From Myxococcus qinghaiensis (GTDB lineage Bacteria > Myxococcota > Myxococcia > Myxococcales > Myxococcaceae), in the NCBI RefSeq assembly GCF_024198215.1, contig NZ_JAKCFA010000004.1:248001-312000 (forward strand): a DNA stretch of 64,000 bases, given 5' to 3'. How positions within the stretch are numbered: the first letter of the stretch is position 1; each line of letters opens with the position of its first letter. A model generated the notes under the pieces. That model was not told the origin of the DNA. It saw nothing but the letters and a program-made list of their open reading frames with translations, and did not search any database. Positions 61,540 to 64,000 of the stretch are shown here, in pieces. A program made the translations under genes and the position numbers.

Positions 61540-62465
61540 GCAACGTCCACGAGCGGCTCCGCCGCCTGCTGTTCCTCGTCCCGTATGTGTCCAAGCACCC
61601 CGGCGTCACGGTGGAGGCGCTCGCCCGAGCCCTCAACATCAGCCGCGAGGACCTGCTGGAGGAGCTGGACCTGCTCACGTGCGTGGGCCGGCCTCCCTTC
61701 AACCCGGACGACTACATCGACATCTACGTGGACAATGACCGCGTCTACGTGGACCTGGACCAGCGCCTCTTCGCGCCGCCCCGGCTGACGGCGGGAGAGG
61801 CCGCCGCGCTGGCCGCGTCGGCGGAGCTGTTGCGCCCCGCCTCCGGTGATGCGCTCCAGAGCGCCCTCCAGAAGCTGGAGCACGTGCTGCCGCCCCAGGT
61901 GCGCGAGCGCTACCGGGAGATGTACCGGAAGATTGATGCCTCCACCGAGGCGCCCCAGGCGCTCGGGCCGCTCACCCGCGCCATTCTCGAAAGGCGAGAA
62001 GTCATGTTCGGCTACGCCAGCCCGGGTCGGGCCGCCGAGCCGCGCCGGGTGCGTCCGTATGAGCTGCTCAGCCACCGGGGACAGTGGTATCTCCAGGGCT
62101 TCTGCCACACCCGGCAGGACGCTCGCCTGTTTCGGCTGGACCGGATGGAAGATCTCACCGTGACCGAAACGCCATTTCTCCCCCCGCCCGATGCCCGGGC
62201 GGACGTTCCCAACCCGGCTCGGAGCAGCTCCGAGGCGTCCGTGCGCGTGCGGTTCTCGCCCGTGGCGGCGCCCTACGTGAAGGAGCGCTTCGGCCAGGAC
62301 GCCCGCCCGCTTGCCGATGGGGGCGTGGAAGTCCTCGTGGCCGGCGACAGCGAGCGCTGGCTGACGCAGTGGGTGCTGTCCTTTGGCGGCGAGGCGGAGG
62401 TGATGGAACCGGTCTCCGCGCGAGCGGCCGTTGCCCGAGCGGCGCGTGCCTCGATAGGATTGTAG
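61536..62465 (+). CDS. WYL-domain transcriptional regulator (second of pair)
   Basis: 309 residues. HTH part: LLFLVPYVSKHPGVTVEAL, ALNISREDLLEELDLL. The middle WYL domain shows RRVRPYELLSHRGQWYLQGF and ARLFRLDRMEDLTV, and a C-terminal extension (FSPVAAPYVKERFG, LTQWVLSFGGEAEV) completes a PafC-like architecture. It is coupled to the first WYL gene by ATGA and followed 7 bp later by the FHA protein gene, so all three probably form one operon. Confidence 0.88.
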   Translation: MSNVHERLRRLLFLVPYVSKHPGVTVEALARALNISREDLLEELDLLTCVGRPPFNPDDYIDIYVDNDRVYVDLDQRLFAPPRLTAGEAAALAASAELLRPASGDALQSALQKLEHVLPPQVRERYREMYRKIDASTEAPQALGPLTRAILERREVMFGYASPGRAAEPRRVRPYELLSHRGQWYLQGFCHTRQDARLFRLDRMEDLTVTETPFLPPPDARADVPNPARSSSEASVRVRFSPVAAPYVKERFGQDARPLADGGVEVLVAGDSERWLTQWVLSFGGEAEVMEPVSARAAVARAARASIGL

Positions 62466-62472
62466 GGCCCCC

Positions 62473-64000
62473 ATGCCTTTCCAGCTGACGATCTCCGAGG
62501 GAAAAGACGCCGGCAAGGAGTTCGTCTTCGACCAGGACTCCGTGCTCATCGGTCGTACGTCCGAATGTGACGTCGTGCTGTACGACCCGGGCGTGTCCCG
62601 CAAACATTGCCGCCTGTTCCTCGATGGTGACGCCTACAGCGTCGAGGACCAGGGCAGCGCCAACGGCACCTTGCTCAACGGCACCGCGGTGCAGACGCAA
62701 GCCCTGGAGGACGGCGACAAGCTGACCCTGGGGCCGGTGACGTTCGTCTTCGCCTTGATGACGGACGAGTCCACCGGCGAGGAGGAGCTGCCCGCCGGGG
62801 CGGAGGAGGGCGCGAACAGCACGCGCATCGTCTCCGTGGACGCGCTGAAGCGTCAGCGGAACAAGGGCGTGGCCCTGGCCCCCGATGGCGCGGACGAGGA
62901 GTCCCTGGAGGAGATTCGCCAGGGCGCCACCCGCAACAACCTGCGAGCGCTGCGGCCCGCGGGGCAGAGCGGTGCACGCGCGGCGCTGGCCGCGTCGAAC
63001 GAGCCCGCGGCCATCGAGCGGGCTCCGTCCTCGGTCCCCGCGCCCCGTCGTCCCCAGGGCAGCTCCGCGCCCGTGCGCGCGCGGCCGGCCTCCAGCGCCG
63101 GAGGTGGCGCGGGCAGCGGCCTGTCCGCCGCCGAGCGCGCCCGCATCCGCCGCGAGTCCCCGGGCCTGGTCGCGAGCGCGAAGCTGTTCTGGGCGGACGC
63201 GACCAACATGGTGCGCGGCGGCCTGGTGGGCGGCGGCGTCGCCGTGGTGCTGGGCCTCTTCGGCCTGCTGTACTGGCTGGTGCTCAGCGGCGAGGACAAC
63301 GGGCCGGTGGGCGAGGAGCCCGCGGTGCTCACGCAGCAGCCCATCCGCGACTCGTTCGGCCTGGGGCCCGACGTGACGTGGGCCCGGGCGGACATGAAGA
63401 TCTTCGAGTGGGAGTACACCGCCGCCACCAAGGCCGTGGTCATCCTCCACTACCAGGCGCAGGGCATCTCCAAGGACGAGGTGATGGTCAGCGTCAACGG
63501 CGTGGACGTGGGCAAGGTGCCCCCCGACACGCTGGCCAGCCAGGACCGCTCGCTGGAGCTGATGATTCCCTCCCAGCACCTGAAGAAGGGCGAGCCCAAC
63601 CGCATCGTCTTCGACAACACCAAGAATCCGCCGGGCGAGGACCCCTGGCGCATCTGGAACGTGTGGGTGGAGCGCGCGCTCCTGCCGGACCTGCTGCCCG
63701 AGGAGCTGCTGCGCCAGGCCACCGAGTCCTACAAGCGCGGCCGGAAGAACAACGACACGCCGGACATCGGCGCCCGCAACCGCTACGAGGCGTGGAAGTC
63801 CTTCCGCGAGTCGTGGCTGATGCTGGAGGCCCACCCGGAGCCCAAGCCGGACCTCTACTACGAGGCGCAGGAGCGCATGAAGACGGCCCAGCAGGAGCTG
63901 GACAGGACGTGCGCCAAGCTGCTGCTGGAGGTGGAGGGCTACTACAACCAGGGCAACTACAAGGCCGCCTCCGCCACGCTGGACCACATCAAGCAGTACT
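62473..64000 (+). CDS. FHA-domain membrane protein (3' truncated by window)
   Basis: At least 509 residues; the frame is open to the right edge. The N-terminal FHA domain (about 1-90) is complete: VLIGRTSECDVVLYDPGVSRKH and QGSANGTLLNG include the phosphothreonine-binding Arg, Ser and Asn positions. A low-complexity Pro/Ala/Arg linker follows, then one TM helix (about 250-272, GLVGGGVAVVLGLFGLLYWL). The outside part has a beta domain and a helical repeat-like region (LRQATESYKRGRKN, AWKSFRESWLMLEAHPEP, EGYYNQGNYKAASATLDH) resembling TPR units. A link between phospho-signalling and envelope is inferred. Confidence 0.87.
   Translation, partial: MPFQLTISEGKDAGKEFVFDQDSVLIGRTSECDVVLYDPGVSRKHCRLFLDGDAYSVEDQGSANGTLLNGTAVQTQALEDGDKLTLGPVTFVFALMTDESTGEEELPAGAEEGANSTRIVSVDALKRQRNKGVALAPDGADEESLEEIRQGATRNNLRALRPAGQSGARAALAASNEPAAIERAPSSVPAPRRPQGSSAPVRARPASSAGGGAGSGLSAAERARIRRESPGLVASAKLFWADATNMVRGGLVGGGVAVVLGLFGLLYWLVLSGEDNGPVGEEPAVLTQQPIRDSFGLGPDVTWARADMKIFEWEYTAATKAVVILHYQAQGISKDEVMVSVNGVDVGKVPPDTLASQDRSLELMIPSQHLKKGEPNRIVFDNTKNPPGEDPWRIWNVWVERALLPDLLPEELLRQATESYKRGRKNNDTPDIGARNRYEAWKSFRESWLMLEAHPEPKPDLYYEAQERMKTAQQELDRTCAKLLLEVEGYYNQGNYKAASATLDHIKQY

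Overview
The window is high-GC DNA from a predatory-type delta-proteobacterium, most probably a myxobacterium (Myxococcus/Corallococcus-like). Three things suggest this: many lipoproteins with Asp-Ala-Gly/Pro-Thr linkers after the lipobox, an FHA-sigma54 activator and an FHA-TM protein, and an Imm11-type (MXAN_0049-like) protein beside a large NRPS locus. The taxon is inferred from gene style, not from a marker gene.

Layout. 1-20.8 kb is ordinary chromosome: several lipoproteins of unknown function, a Tat-exported GMC oxidoreductase pair, a DUF3332 protein, an M15-type peptidase, a receiver-less FHA-sigma54 activator, a tandem amidohydrolase lipoprotein, a propeller lipoprotein, a methyltransferase, a histidine kinase/OmpR regulator pair and a beta-propeller/di-haem cytochrome fusion. 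Most convergent gene ends share a compact hairpin that is probably a bidirectional terminator. 20.9-23.2 kb carries gpsA and an MFS exporter. 56.3-64 kb is again housekeeping: hflX, proB, two WYL regulators and an FHA protein that runs off the window.

The centre, about 23.2-56.1 kb, is a biosynthetic gene cluster with an unusual make-up. A tightly overlapping minus-strand operon (31215 down to 23199) encodes a two-subunit transketolase, LysX-like ATP-grasp ligase, LysY/ArgC-like reductase, PAPS sulfotransferase, SDR, LysZ-like kinase, LysK-like hydrolase and an Imm11-like protein. This is the enzyme set expected for amino-group-carrier-protein (AmCP/LysW) chemistry turned to secondary metabolism, as reported in Streptomyces for vazabitide, azinomycin and ficellomycin: glutamate is held on a carrier, phosphorylated, reduced to a semialdehyde, extended by C2 from a transketolase, and released; a sulfate ester can then act as leaving group for aziridine formation. 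Divergent from it, the plus strand encodes an acyl/aryl-AMP ligase, a free-standing carrier protein and a 4897-residue NRPS with the order C-A-T, C-A-T, C-T, C-T, C-T, C-A-T. A KS-AT-T-TE polyketide synthase lies on the minus strand, followed by a plus-strand C-A-T-TE NRPS that probably releases the product.

Working model (inference): the AmCP operon makes a non-proteinogenic, possibly azabicyclic, amino acid. The ligase and free carrier supply an acyl starter, and the NRPS assembles a peptide, with the three A-less C-T modules loaded in trans. The carrier protein itself (LysW-like) and an aminotransferase were not found in the window. A perfect 11-bp dyad between the two divergent operons is a good operator candidate.
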